A DNA stretch of 64,000 bases from an uncultured Bacilli bacterium (GTDB lineage: Bacteria; Bacillota_I; Bacilli_A; RF39; UBA660). The notes below the pieces were generated by a model that saw only the letters and a program-made list of their open reading frames with translations, did no database searches and was not told the DNA's origin. Shown one piece after another: positions 9,278-18,818 of this stretch (position 1 is the first letter of the stretch; each line of letters begins with the position of its first letter). Where the stretch lies: NCBI GenBank assembly GCA_934096295.1, contig CAKOLL010000003.1, positions 1-64,000 of the forward strand, in the 5' to 3' direction. The translations under genes were made by a program, and so were the position numbers.

Positions 9278-9913
9278 CTAGTTAATTAAATCAGGGTCAA
9301 AGATCTTTTCTTCCTCTTCTTTATAATTATCATCTACTGTAATATAATTACTTTCACTACCCTTTGTATTGAATATATTGAACTCTTCTTCATTGAAATT
9401 AAGAATATCATCACCCATTAAATTAGCAATTATACTATCATTATACTCAACACTTTTTAATATGTTTATAATAGATAACATTGCTTCCTTACAATTATTT
9501 TTATCTACTATCACTTCTATTTTAGCATAATTATACATAATTTCAACTAAATATTTATCATTTTTTAATAAATTTATTTCAACATACCCAAATTTATCTT
9601 CAAAACTAATCTTACTAGAATAAATTGCATTACTATTTACTTGATATTCTTTTTCGATTTTTTTATCGTAACTAACAACATCTACATACAAATAATATCT
9701 ATTATTAGCATCCTCAATAATTTCATTATATAATGTACTATCAGCTACTTGCATCCCTCTTGGTAAATAATAACTATACCCAGTTCTATATATATTTCTT
9801 TTAGATGAATTTACAGAAATATTATTCATTATTTCTTCATAACTTAATTTATTTATATTAGTGCATCCAGTTAATAAAACTAGTAAACCAATCATAATAA
9901 TTATCTTTTTCAT
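9278..9913 (-). CDS. Putative lipoprotein
   Basis: 211 residues. The signal peptide ends in a lipobox (LLTGC, Cys17), so the mature protein would be lipid-anchored outside the membrane. The mature part has a mixed alpha/beta composition, an internal PRGMQVADSTLYN segment and an acidic tail. Sits directly upstream of the acidic protein gene with a 14-nt gap and may share its transcript. Family not recognised. Confidence 0.7.
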   Translation of the reverse strand: MKKIIIMIGLLVLLTGCTNINKLSYEEIMNNISVNSSKRNIYRTGYSYYLPRGMQVADSTLYNEIIEDANNRYYLYVDVVSYDKKIEKEYQVNSNAIYSSKISFEDKFGYVEINLLKNDKYLVEIMYNYAKIEVIVDKNNCKEAMLSIINILKSVEYNDSIIANLMGDDILNFNEEEFNIFNTKGSESNYITVDDNYKEEEEKIFDPDLIN

Positions 9914-9997
9914 ATATAACCTCTTTTATAATTATACCAAAAAAAATGAAACTATTAAAGTAAAAGTTTTTGTAAATATTACATGTAAAAAAATGAC

Positions 9998-10022
9998 AAA
10001 AAAACTCTAAATACAGAGTTTT
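9998..10022 (-). terminator. Terminator downstream of trmB
   Basis: AAAACTCT/AGAGTTTT hairpin (10001-10022) followed by a T run on the minus strand. It lies in the 300-base gap between trmB and the lipoprotein gene. Confidence 0.55.
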
Positions 10023-10065
10023 ACATCTATCAATTTAAAACTTTTGTCAAACGATGTCGAAACGC

Positions 10066-10093
10066 TTGCATTGCTTTAAAATATGTGTATAAT
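10066..10093 (+). promoter_or_regulatory. Promoter of the intergenic small RNA
   Basis: TTGCAT (10066-10071) and TATAAT (10088-10093), spacer 16 nt. No ORF follows on this strand before the terminator at 10168-10212. Confidence 0.55.
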
Positions 10094-10099
10094 AACTCA

Positions 10100-10212
10100 C
10101 TGTTACCTGATTTATATTTGAATCAAGTCATTATTTCACCCATTATTGAAACAACAGGTAACAATAAGTTATATCCAAATTATATCTTCTCTACAGGGAT
10201 ATAACTTTTTTT
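10100..10212 (+). ncRNA. Putative ~110-nt small RNA
   Basis: A plus-strand promoter is followed by an outer stem (GTTACCTG at 10102-10109 with CAGGTAAC at 10155-10162) and a strong terminator (GTTATATCC at 10168-10176 with GGATATAAC at 10197-10205, then T7). No start codon with an SD is present. It fills most of the 9914-10221 gap between two minus-strand genes, antisense to their transcription. It resembles no RNA family I can name with confidence. Confidence 0.5.
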
Positions 10213-10221
10213 ATTTTACAA

Positions 10222-10818
10222 TTATTTACTCACATCTACATATTTAATTTTAATTCCCATATTACTAAACTTTTCTTCATACTCAGTCATTATATTAGGT
10301 ATATCTTCATTATGTAAATCATAACTTATTTTATTTATATTATACCCATATTCTTTATATTCATTTAAACTATATTGAAATAACAAATCATTATCAGTTT
10401 TTTGTATTATATGTGGTTTTCCTTTAAATAATTTATCATACACTTTTAAATAATTAACTGATGTTAATCTTCTTTTTGCATGTCTATCTTTAGGCCATGG
10501 ATCAGAAAAATTAAGATATATTGTATCAATTTTATTATCTAACAACTCTTCAATACTGGCAATATCACCAATTAATATTTTTAAATTACTAGGTTTATAT
10601 TCATTTATCTTTTTTATGGCAACACTTGCAACACTACTATATTTCTCTACCCCAATATAATTAACATTTGGATTATTTAAAGCCATATTCAAAATAAATT
10701 GCCCTTTTCCCATTCCTATTTCTAAACATACGGGATTATCATTATCAAAACTTCCTTCAAAATAATAATCACAATTATTTAAAACCTCATCCTTATCTTT
10801 TGGATTTCTCATTCTCAT
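10222..10818 (-). CDS. trmB: tRNA (guanine-N7-)-methyltransferase
   Basis: 198 residues. Makes m7G46 in the variable loop of tRNAs using SAM. The SAM-binding motif LEIGMGKGQF, the acidic strand end VGVEKYS, and the family signature NFSDPWPKDRHAKRRLT are all present, and length fits. Divergent from the small gene at 10869. Confidence 0.95.
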   Translation of the reverse strand: MRMRNPKDKDEVLNNCDYYFEGSFDNDNPVCLEIGMGKGQFILNMALNNPNVNYIGVEKYSSVASVAIKKINEYKPSNLKILIGDIASIEELLDNKIDTIYLNFSDPWPKDRHAKRRLTSVNYLKVYDKLFKGKPHIIQKTDNDLLFQYSLNEYKEYGYNINKISYDLHNEDIPNIMTEYEEKFSNMGIKIKYVDVSK

Positions 10819-10868
10819 ATTATCAACTTCTTTCTAATTTACATATACTATTTGTAAGGAGGCTACTC

Positions 10869-11165
10869 ATGAGAAAAAATAGAAACTCATTTTTTACTGA
10901 ATCAAACATGAATTATTCAAATTTTCAAGCACAAGGTGCCATACCTCAAGCAATGCCTTACGCAAATGCTAATTACAACCCTTATCAAGCACAACCTAAT
11001 GTTGGTATGCCATATGTAGATAATTCTGATTCAATAGAAAACAGACTTGCCAAAATAGAACGTCAAATCAATCGTCTTAATGCTAGAGTAAACAAACTTG
11101 AAAGCTTAAACACAACATTTATAGATGATAACATTGACACATCTGGCAACATGTATATGCTTTAA
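10869..11165 (+). CDS. Small Gln/Pro/Asn-rich protein with C-terminal coiled coil
   Basis: 98 residues from the ATG at 10869, which has a perfect AAGGAGG SD; a longer frame from 10800 overlaps trmB and is not used. The N-terminal half is rich in Gln, Ala, Asn, Pro and Tyr. The C-terminal half is a short coiled coil (ENRLAKIERQINRLNARV). The composition recalls spore-coat-type proteins of Bacilli, but no family is certain. Its stop overlaps the convergent gene's stop by 3-4 nt. Confidence 0.7.
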   Translation: MRKNRNSFFTESNMNYSNFQAQGAIPQAMPYANANYNPYQAQPNVGMPYVDNSDSIENRLAKIERQINRLNARVNKLESLNTTFIDDNIDTSGNMYML

Positions 11166-11332
11166 TTATAAATAATCATCGCACTAAAACAATATAATTG
11201 TTCTTCTCCACATACTGCAATTGCCACTTGATACTTGATATCTATTATATCAAAATCTCCAGAATTTAGAAAGCCATTTATAGCACTTTCTAAATCTTTT
11301 TCATGTCCTTCATCAAATACCTTAACTTTCAT
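11162..11332 (-). CDS. Cse60-like sporulation-associated protein
   Basis: 56 residues from the ATG at 11332 (GGTG SD). The sequence pattern KVKVFDEGHEKDLE, DIIDIKYQVA and QLYCFSAMI matches the Cse60/DUF2758 family of short sporulation-associated proteins in Bacilli. Its molecular function is unknown. It is one of the few hints that the host lineage derives from spore formers; many relatives keep it without sporulating. Confidence 0.75.
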   Translation of the reverse strand: MKVKVFDEGHEKDLESAINGFLNSGDFDIIDIKYQVAIAVCGEEQLYCFSAMIIYN

Positions 11333-11425
11333 ATACATCACCAATTATATTTTACAACAATAAACTAAAATAATTTGTCAAATTATAGAACTATAATAGT
11401 ATTTTACTATTTAAACCAAAACAGC

Positions 11426-11454
11426 TTGACCTTAAAACAATAAATTTGTACAAT
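11426..11454 (+). promoter_or_regulatory. Promoter for the 43-residue gene at 11516
   Basis: TTGACC (11426-11431) and TACAAT (11449-11454), spacer 17 nt, 62 nt upstream of the start codon. Confidence 0.6.
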
Positions 11455-11515
11455 ATAAGTACAGATTTGAATTTAACAAAGCGACTTACTTCAAATAAAT
11501 TAGGGAGGACTACAA

Positions 11516-11647
11516 ATGAAAGATAATAAGAACAATATTAGTTTTCAAAATAAAGAATTACAAAATAAAGTAAAAGAATTAATTCAAAAAGCTCAAAAGT
11601 CAAATAGAATTAAACCACTATCTGAAGCTTTTAAAAAAAATCAGTAA
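11516..11647 (+). CDS. 43-residue basic helical protein
   Basis: Short ORF with a strong AGGGAGGA SD, its own promoter and a T-rich region after the stop. Residues are Asn/Lys/Gln-rich and predicted helical (NKELQNKVKELIQKAQKSN). No family recognised. The clean promoter-SD-ORF arrangement argues that it is a real small gene. Confidence 0.6.
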   Translation: MKDNKNNISFQNKELQNKVKELIQKAQKSNRIKPLSEAFKKNQ

Positions 11648-11715
11648 AAACTCTTTTTTTAATACTCTTTTTATTTATCCATTGAAAATTTTTGCCACTT
11701 TTACCACTTTTTTTC

Positions 11716-11754
11716 AAAAAAAGAATTGTTATTTAACAACAATATTAACAATTC
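11716..11754 (-). terminator. leuS terminator
   Basis: GAATTGTTA/TAACAATTC hairpin (11723-11754) overlapping the leuS stop codon, followed by T7 on the minus strand. Confidence 0.75.
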
Positions 11755-14539
11755 TTCCTTTTATAACTATTACTTTAACAATTTCTAATCCCTCAATATG
11801 TCTTTTTACATTATCATTATTTAATGCTTTATCTTTAATAACATCTTCAGAGTCATTCACACTAACTACAATTGAACCACGTAACTTACCATTAACTTGA
11901 ACGCCGATTTCTTTTTCATTTAAAATAGTTTTTGCTTCATCATATTCTGGCCAAGTGCTTTCGCAAATTGGTTTTTGTCCTAAAGATTCATTTAATTCTT
12001 CCGTAATATGTGGTGCCATTGGATTAAGTAATGTTAATAATAATGTGTAATCTTTTTTAGTAATATGTTCACATTCTTCATATTTATTAAGTAATATCAT
12101 TAATGTTGAAACTGCTGTATTATAAGCAATATGACTTAAATCATAAGTAACTTTCTTAATACTTTGATGAATAATAGTTTCTAAGTTTTTAGAATATTCA
12201 TCGCCTTCAACTACTCTATCTTCCAAACGAACAATTCTATCAAGGAATCTCTTACATCCTTTTAACGAATCAGTTGACCATGGAGCATCTTGTTCATAAT
12301 CACCCATAAACATTTCATAAACTCTTAAAGTATCTGCACCATATTCATTAACTATATCATCTGGATTAATAACATTGCCTTTACTCTTACTCATCTTTTC
12401 ATTATTTGAACCTAATACCATACCGTGACTAACACGAGTCCAAATCATTTCTTTATGAGGAACAAGACCTATATTATATAAGAATTGTACCCAAAATCTT
12501 GCATAAAGTAAGTGTCTTGCAGTATGTTCCATACCACCATTATACCAATCAACTCTATTCCAATATTTCATTGCATCCATACTTGCAAACTCATGATCAT
12601 TGTGAGCATCCATAAACCTCAAGAAATACCAACTTGAACCAGCCCAGTTAGGCATTGTATCAGTTTCACGACGAGCAGGTCCTCCACATTTTGGACAAGT
12701 TGTATTTACCCAATCAGTTATTTTGGCCAGTGGACTTTCACCATCATCAGTTGGTTCATATTCTGCAACATCTGGTAAAACTAAAGGTAAATCACTTTCA
12801 TTTAAAGGCACCCAACCACAAGTATCACAATGTACCATAGGTATTGGTTCTCCCCAGAATCTTTGTCTTGAGAAAATCCAATCTCTCATTTTGTAATTAA
12901 CTTGAGCTTCACCACATTTATTTTCTTCAAGCCACTTAATCATTTTACTTATAGCTTCTTCTTTACCAAGACCATTTAAGAATTCCGAATTAATATGAAC
13001 TCCATCACCAACCATCGCTGTATCATTTAAACAATATTCAAATGTTGTAGAATGTAACTTATCATTTACTTCTTTTAAAATAGTATCTTTATCTACCCAT
13101 TCAACATCAAATACTTCATCTTCATCAAGGTTTTGTGTTTGTTGATGATTTGAATTAAGTTTAAAGAACAATCCAGTACTTTCAATTTCAAAATATTTAT
13201 CTTTATTATAAGCATAATAATGATGATTAATTTTAAATGTTTCTCTAACAAAAGTTAAATCATCATACCCTGTTTCTTCTTTTATTTCTCTAACAGCACA
13301 ATCATAAGCACTTTCATCGTTTTTTCTAGTACCACCAATAAATAATCTTCCGCCTTTGTCTTTCCAATTAATTGTTAAATATTTATCATTAGCTTCATCA
13401 TAAACAACAGCTACAATACTATCTTTATGAGTTTCGTTTTCATGTATAGTACCTGTAACAGGTTCTAAAACTTGTATAATATCTAAACCAAATTTTTTAG
13501 CAAATTCATAGTCACGTTCATCATGCGCAGGTACAGCCATAATAGCCCCGGTACCATAAGATGCTAAAACATAATCACTTATCCAAATAGGAATCTCTTT
13601 ACCATTAACAGGATTTATAGCATAAGCCCCAGTAAAAACACCAGTTTTATCCTTATTAAGTTCAGTTCTTTCCATATCATTTTTTAATTTACAAGCTTCA
13701 ATATATTTATTTACATCTTCTCTTTGTTCATCCGTAGTAATAACACTTACTAATTCATGTTCCGGAGCCATAACACAATAAGTTGCTCCGAATAATGTAT
13801 CACATCTCGTCGTAAATACTGTAAATGATTTATCAGTATCTTTTATTTTAAAGTTTACATTTGCTCCGATAGATTTACCAATCCAATTAATTTGTCCTAA
13901 CTTAACTTTTTCGGCAAAATTAGTATCTTTAAGTCCTTCAAGTAAATCCTCAGAATAATCACTCATTCTAAGCATCCATTGACTCTTTTCTTTTTGAATA
14001 ACTTGAGTACCACACCTTTCACATACTCCACCGGCAGCATCTTCATTAGATAAAACACTCTTACAAGTTGGACACCAATTTACTGGAACAGTATCCTTAT
14101 AAGCCATACCATGTTTATAAAATTGTAAGAACTGCCATTGAGTCCATTTATAATATTCAGGATCAGTTGTACTAAATTCCCTATCCCAATCAAATGAAAA
14201 ACCTAAATCTTGCATTTGTCTTTTAAAATTAGCAATATTAATTTTTGTTGCTTCTTTTGGATGTACATGATTTTTTATTGCATATTGTTCAGCAGGTGCT
14301 CCAAAAGCATCCCATCCCATCGGATACAAAACATTATATCCTTGCATTCTCATCATTCTTGCAATTGCATCTTGAGCTGTATAACTTCTAACATGCCCAA
14401 CATGTAACCCAGTTCCAGAAGGATAAGGAAATTCTACTAATATATAATAAGGTTTCTTATCACTACCTGTTACAGCCTTAAAAATCCCTTTTTCTTCCCA
14501 ATATTTTTGCCACTTTTTTTCTATTTCTTTATGATTCAT
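11729..14539 (-). CDS. leuS: Leucyl-tRNA synthetase with a Nudix domain inserted in the editing region
   Basis: 936 residues, about 130 longer than a usual bacterial LeuRS. Charges tRNA-Leu. The HIGH-type motif HVGH (46-49), a zinc-type CPTC...CERC insert, the editing-domain motifs TRCDTLFGATY and VPAHDERDYEFA, and KMSKSKGN are present. After the editing motif, at about residues 365-495, a complete Nudix domain is inserted. Its box fits GX5EX7REUXEEXGU exactly (Gly403, Glu409, REIKEETGY 417-425). The frame then returns to normal LeuRS (VGDGVHINSEFLNG). Start has a GGATGGAG SD and overlaps the upstream membrane gene; both are under the T-box. Confidence 0.93.
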   Translation of the reverse strand: MNHKEIEKKWQKYWEEKGIFKAVTGSDKKPYYILVEFPYPSGTGLHVGHVRSYTAQDAIARMMRMQGYNVLYPMGWDAFGAPAEQYAIKNHVHPKEATKINIANFKRQMQDLGFSFDWDREFSTTDPEYYKWTQWQFLQFYKHGMAYKDTVPVNWCPTCKSVLSNEDAAGGVCERCGTQVIQKEKSQWMLRMSDYSEDLLEGLKDTNFAEKVKLGQINWIGKSIGANVNFKIKDTDKSFTVFTTRCDTLFGATYCVMAPEHELVSVITTDEQREDVNKYIEACKLKNDMERTELNKDKTGVFTGAYAINPVNGKEIPIWISDYVLASYGTGAIMAVPAHDERDYEFAKKFGLDIIQVLEPVTGTIHENETHKDSIVAVVYDEANDKYLTINWKDKGGRLFIGGTRKNDESAYDCAVREIKEETGYDDLTFVRETFKINHHYYAYNKDKYFEIESTGLFFKLNSNHQQTQNLDEDEVFDVEWVDKDTILKEVNDKLHSTTFEYCLNDTAMVGDGVHINSEFLNGLGKEEAISKMIKWLEENKCGEAQVNYKMRDWIFSRQRFWGEPIPMVHCDTCGWVPLNESDLPLVLPDVAEYEPTDDGESPLAKITDWVNTTCPKCGGPARRETDTMPNWAGSSWYFLRFMDAHNDHEFASMDAMKYWNRVDWYNGGMEHTARHLLYARFWVQFLYNIGLVPHKEMIWTRVSHGMVLGSNNEKMSKSKGNVINPDDIVNEYGADTLRVYEMFMGDYEQDAPWSTDSLKGCKRFLDRIVRLEDRVVEGDEYSKNLETIIHQSIKKVTYDLSHIAYNTAVSTLMILLNKYEECEHITKKDYTLLLTLLNPMAPHITEELNESLGQKPICESTWPEYDEAKTILNEKEIGVQVNGKLRGSIVVSVNDSEDVIKDKALNNDNVKRHIEGLEIVKVIVIKGRIVNIVVK

Positions 14540-14924
14540 TTTTACTCCATCCTTTCTTAACTAAAATTCTTCCATATATCTCATATAATGCATAAATAAG
14601 TCCAAACAATAACACAAATCCCAGCAACATACTAAATCCAACATTCCAAGGGATTATAGTAACTACCATAAATACAAATGAAATTATAAACGCATTAATC
14701 AAAGATACCATAAAGAATACATAATTTAAATTCATTTTATTAATGTCTAATTTAAACTTAGGAATTAAATAAGATAATCCCACAAAATCTTCTAATTTTT
14801 TATTTTTCTTTTTCTTTTTTTGCTTCTTTATATTACCTCTTTTAAATATCCACAGGAAATTAACAAGGAATACCGCAATAAATACAAACAATCCCCAAAT
14901 AAATATTTCACTTAATTGTTCCAT
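14529..14924 (-). CDS. Small membrane protein in the leuS operon
   Basis: 131 residues from the ATG at 14924 (GGAGGG SD, right after the T-box terminator). Three or four membrane helices with a Lys-rich cytoplasmic loop (KKQKKKKKNKK). No family recognised. It lies between the T-box leader and leuS and overlaps leuS by 11 nt, so its expression follows leucine-tRNA charging. A link to leucine uptake is possible but unsupported. Confidence 0.7.
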   Translation of the reverse strand: MEQLSEIFIWGLFVFIAVFLVNFLWIFKRGNIKKQKKKKKNKKLEDFVGLSYLIPKFKLDINKMNLNYVFFMVSLINAFIISFVFMVVTIIPWNVGFSMLLGFVLLFGLIYALYEIYGRILVKKGWSKNES

Positions 14925-14934
14925 AAATCCCTCC

Positions 14935-15118
14935 AAAATAAAAAGGTCATACCTAAAGGACGAGTCTCCCCGTGGTACCACCTTAATTGCTTCTTAATAA
15001 TTGATACGGAAATTACCCCATTTACATCCAAAAGCAAGTTCAATTATTTACTTTATTAGTTTTCATCAACCACTAACTTTCTCTAAAAGTAATATAATTT
15101 ACTACTCTTTCTTCAACT
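14935..15118 (-). promoter_or_regulatory. T-box leader (tRNA-Leu sensing)
   Basis: Minus strand holds a Stem I with AGAGA, the GGTTGATGAAAAC distal element and a specifier region ...GAACTTGC with CTT (Leu) at 15036-15038. The T-box sequence AAGGTGGTACCACGG (14984-14970) can form the antiterminator, or pair with GGTATGACCTT (14953-14943) as a terminator followed by a T-rich tract. The operon downstream contains leuS, which agrees with a Leu specifier. Confidence 0.88.
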
Positions 15119-15128
15119 GCATATATGT

Positions 15129-15157
15129 ATTATATTAAATTTCAGCAATATATTCAA
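15129..15157 (-). promoter_or_regulatory. Promoter of the T-box/leuS operon
   Basis: TTGAAT (15152-15157) and TATAAT (15129-15134) with a 17-nt spacer. The promoter overlaps the last codons of the upstream GH31 gene. Confidence 0.7.
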
Positions 15158-17543
15158 GTAATTTTATAAACATTCTTTTAAATCTTTTATCCAAATCTCT
15201 AATTTTCTTAATTTGAATTCTTTTTTTCTTAATATCTAAATCACTAAATATAACTTTTGCTATTTCTTCCTTAACTTTAGTTTTTATAGGTAAATCAGTA
15301 ATAATAGAATTTATATCTTCATTTATAATTCTAACAGCATTAATTTCAATATCTCTACCCTTACAATTAATTGTTAACTCCTTCGTAGTATCAACATTAT
15401 TTATTTCCACTACAAGATTATTATCATCTTCATAAGCTTTTATTTCACTAGTTATTTCTTCTTTATTAACAAATACATCTAAACTATCTGGAACTTTTGT
15501 ATTTCTAAACTTAATTTTATAATTTCTAAAACTAGGAACAATACCAGTTTTTCCATCAACAGGTCTAATAACAACTTTATAATTATTAGGCATATAATTA
15601 AAATCTATTGATGTAACCATAAAAAATCCATCTTCAAACATTTTTGTTATTCCATCATCTTCATATAATTTATACGAATTACTTTCTCCAGGAAAAATAT
15701 TTATTTCCATATTTTTGGGTGAACTCAAATCATTTATATTTTCTCCCAAAATAGTCATTGGAATAATACTACCAGCTTTAGCAAACACTGGATATTCATC
15801 ATCCTTATAAAAAGCAACATATCTTTTATCTCCAATAAACTTTTTACCAGAATTAAAATCATACCATACACCTTTTGGTAAATATATTCTTTCTATAGAT
15901 CTATTCATTGTTATATCACCTTTTTTAGTAATCGGTGCAATAAACAACTCTTTTCCAAAAAAATATTCATTTCTATAATCAGGTTCATCATATATTTCTG
16001 GATTACCATAATAAATTGGTTGAATTAATGGTCTACCTAATTTACTATAATTACAAGCTTCCGTATATATATATGGTATTAATCTTTGACGAAGCAAAGC
16101 ATATTCTCGTGCAATTGTATAAGTTTTAACATCCCATGACCATGGCTCTCTCTTATAATAAATACCACGTTCAGCACTAAATCTAAATATTGGATTAAAG
16201 CATGAAAATTGAATATATCTTATATATAATTCAGGATCTTCAATTCCTCCTTTATAACCCCCAACATCATGACTCCACCAAGTGATTCCTTTATTTGCGG
16301 CCATACTATTATAAAAAGGTAAAAATTTTAAAGTTTCCCACGAAACATAAGTTTCTCCAGAATATAAAATACCAGCTCTATGAGGTGCCACCAATGGGCT
16401 TCTTGTTAATACTAATGGTCTACTATTTTTAACTTTGTCAAAATCTCTATTAAAATAGTAACTTAATGCATTAATACCTAACATATCTTTTTTATAATCT
16501 AGCCAATAAACATCAATTCCAATATTAAGCATATTATCTAAAATAGTTTTAATAAATAATTCTATAAATGTTTTATCTAAAACGTTAAAAGGAATTGTTA
16601 AGCCATCTGTAATATTTAAAGCATTTGCAAAATTTAAATATCTTTCTTCTTCTTTTCTAATTCCTTCAACAGGATCAATATTAAGCCCAACCTTAACTCC
16701 TAAATCATGCATTGTATTAACGAATTCACCTGGATTAGGAAATAATTCTTTATTAAAACTAAATCCAGTTTTATGTAAGTTATAATTACTTTTATCTTTT
16801 ATATGCCAAAATTCACTAAGTAATAACACAGACAACGGAATCCCATTTCTATTAAATGTTTTAACTAAATTTTTAGTATCATTAAAATTATATATTCTTT
16901 CTCTATTCCACCATAAACCTAAAGCATATTTAGGAATTAAAGGTGGATAACCTGTTAACGTAAAATAATCTTTTAAACATAACCCAAAATCTCTTTTATA
17001 CATAAATAAATATAAATCTACTTTATTAGGATTAGGTTGTACTAAAAAACCATTGGCATCTCTTTCTAAATTATTAGAATCATCAATCATTACAAAACCA
17101 TCCGTAGAATAAAGACCTTTATCCAAACTAACTCTACCATTATAATTATCCAGACTTACAGCACCACCCTTAAAATTTCTAGCTTCTGCTTGTCCGTAAA
17201 ACCAAACTTTATCTGTATTATTTAATGTAACTCGCAAATTATTATCTGGAGCAAATTTTGGTCCAATAAAAGGTTTATTTTTCAAATACTGAAATGTAAA
17301 ATAATTAGTTGTTATTACAATATATTTTTCATCTTGTTGTACTTTAAAGGTTGGAACTCTAAAATTACGATTAGAAACAAGTGTTGTTAAATTATCTGAA
17401 AAATGTCCATCAACACTATACTCCATTCTAATTAAACGCTCACTTAAAACACTAATTCTATAATTAGTTCCTCGAAAAACTGCTTGTTCATTAGTTTTTG
17501 CTTTTGTTAAATCTGGAATAAAACACGTATCTAATATAGCCAT
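15135..17543 (-). CDS. Glycoside hydrolase family 31 (alpha-glucosidase-like)
   Basis: 802 residues, no signal peptide, so cytoplasmic. Family GH31 signatures include LGLWWNRERIYN, the nucleophile region VYWLDYKKD (Asp349), WWSHDVGGYKGG and FNPIFRFSAERG, and the C-terminal beta domain. Two positions are unusual: the nucleophile motif lacks the usual WxDMNE form, and the acid/base loop reads SGET (Glu397) where most members have SGDT/GDN. Substrate therefore uncertain: alpha-glucosides are likely, but a different specificity is possible. AAGGG SD. Confidence 0.88.
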   Translation of the reverse strand: MAILDTCFIPDLTKAKTNEQAVFRGTNYRISVLSERLIRMEYSVDGHFSDNLTTLVSNRNFRVPTFKVQQDEKYIVITTNYFTFQYLKNKPFIGPKFAPDNNLRVTLNNTDKVWFYGQAEARNFKGGAVSLDNYNGRVSLDKGLYSTDGFVMIDDSNNLERDANGFLVQPNPNKVDLYLFMYKRDFGLCLKDYFTLTGYPPLIPKYALGLWWNRERIYNFNDTKNLVKTFNRNGIPLSVLLLSEFWHIKDKSNYNLHKTGFSFNKELFPNPGEFVNTMHDLGVKVGLNIDPVEGIRKEEERYLNFANALNITDGLTIPFNVLDKTFIELFIKTILDNMLNIGIDVYWLDYKKDMLGINALSYYFNRDFDKVKNSRPLVLTRSPLVAPHRAGILYSGETYVSWETLKFLPFYNSMAANKGITWWSHDVGGYKGGIEDPELYIRYIQFSCFNPIFRFSAERGIYYKREPWSWDVKTYTIAREYALLRQRLIPYIYTEACNYSKLGRPLIQPIYYGNPEIYDEPDYRNEYFFGKELFIAPITKKGDITMNRSIERIYLPKGVWYDFNSGKKFIGDKRYVAFYKDDEYPVFAKAGSIIPMTILGENINDLSSPKNMEINIFPGESNSYKLYEDDGITKMFEDGFFMVTSIDFNYMPNNYKVVIRPVDGKTGIVPSFRNYKIKFRNTKVPDSLDVFVNKEEITSEIKAYEDDNNLVVEINNVDTTKELTINCKGRDIEINAVRIINEDINSIITDLPIKTKVKEEIAKVIFSDLDIKKKRIQIKKIRDLDKRFKRMFIKLLEYIAEI

Positions 17544-17562
17544 AACAACCCTTCTTTTTTAA

Positions 17563-18645
17563 TTATTTATATTTATCAATCGCTTCATTTAAAAAATCAT
17601 CATTTTTAAAATAATCTATTTTCATAGAACTCTTAACTTTTTCAAGTGTTCTACTTGCTCTTTTTCTTGCTTCAATAGTACCATTTTCAAGAATTTTTAT
17701 AACCTCATCTATATGATTTTCATAATATTTTCTTTTTTCTCTAATTGGTTCTAATACATCTTGTAATATATTATTTAAAAATTTCTTTATTACTACATCT
17801 CCAAGACCACCAGCTTGATATTTTTTCTTTAATTCATCTAAGTTTTTATATTCAGGTAAATATTTTTTAAAATATTCATCATTTGCAAACACATCTAAAT
17901 ATGTAAACACTACGTTTCCCTCAACATTTCCTGGATCTTCAACTCTTATATGATTTGGATCAGTATACATACTCATTACTTTTCTTTTTACCTCTTCTGG
18001 GGTATCTGCTAAATAAATTGTATTACCTAGTGACTTACTCATTTTAGCTTTTCCATCAATACCTGGAAGCCTTCTTTCATTTTCTGTCTTAGGTAAATAA
18101 ACCTCTGGCATAACCAAAGTTTCTCCATATATGTTATTAAATGATTTTACTATTTCTCTAGCTTGTTCAATCATTGGCAATTGATCATCTCCAACAGGAA
18201 CACATGTTGCTTCAAATGCAGTTATATCAGCAGTTTGACTAATTGGATAATTTAAAAATCCAACTGGTATACTTGTTTCAAAACCACGTAACTTAATTTC
18301 ATTTTTAACTGTGGGATTTCTTTGAAGTCTACTTAAAGTTACTAGATTCATATAATAAAATGTTAGTTCTGTTAGTTCACTTACCTCTGATTGAATAAAC
18401 ATATTCGTTATCTTTGGATCAATTCCTACAGATAAATAATCTAATGCTACTTCAATAACATTATTTCTAACTTTACTTGGATTATCAAAATTATCAGTTA
18501 ATGCTTGTGCATCAGCAATCATAATATAAACTTCATCAAAGTCTCCACTATTTTGTAATGCTACTCTATTTCTAAGTGAACCAACATAATGGCCTATATG
18601 AAGTCTTCCCGTTGGTCTATCTCCTGTTAATATAATTTTTTTCAT
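17563..18645 (-). CDS. trpS: Tryptophanyl-tRNA synthetase
   Basis: 360 residues; class I synthetase. GDRPTGRLHIGHYVG carries the HIGH motif and KAKMSKSLGN the KMSKS loop. MYTDPNHIRVEDPG and the C-terminal helical domain fit TrpRS. 19 nt upstream of the GH31 gene, probably one transcript. No T-box is visible upstream. Confidence 0.95.
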   Translation of the reverse strand: MKKIILTGDRPTGRLHIGHYVGSLRNRVALQNSGDFDEVYIMIADAQALTDNFDNPSKVRNNVIEVALDYLSVGIDPKITNMFIQSEVSELTELTFYYMNLVTLSRLQRNPTVKNEIKLRGFETSIPVGFLNYPISQTADITAFEATCVPVGDDQLPMIEQAREIVKSFNNIYGETLVMPEVYLPKTENERRLPGIDGKAKMSKSLGNTIYLADTPEEVKRKVMSMYTDPNHIRVEDPGNVEGNVVFTYLDVFANDEYFKKYLPEYKNLDELKKKYQAGGLGDVVIKKFLNNILQDVLEPIREKRKYYENHIDEVIKILENGTIEARKRASRTLEKVKSSMKIDYFKNDDFLNEAIDKYK

Positions 18646-18818
18646 ATTATCACATCCAATATAATTATATCAACAAGCCACAAATTTATCAAGAAAATTA
18701 AAATAAACATTCAAATATAACAAATTAACAATTATATTTACACATAATTAACAAAATTACTTGCTTTAAAAAAAATTATAAACCCTCATCAATATATTTA
18801 TTTTTATTTATAAATGAT

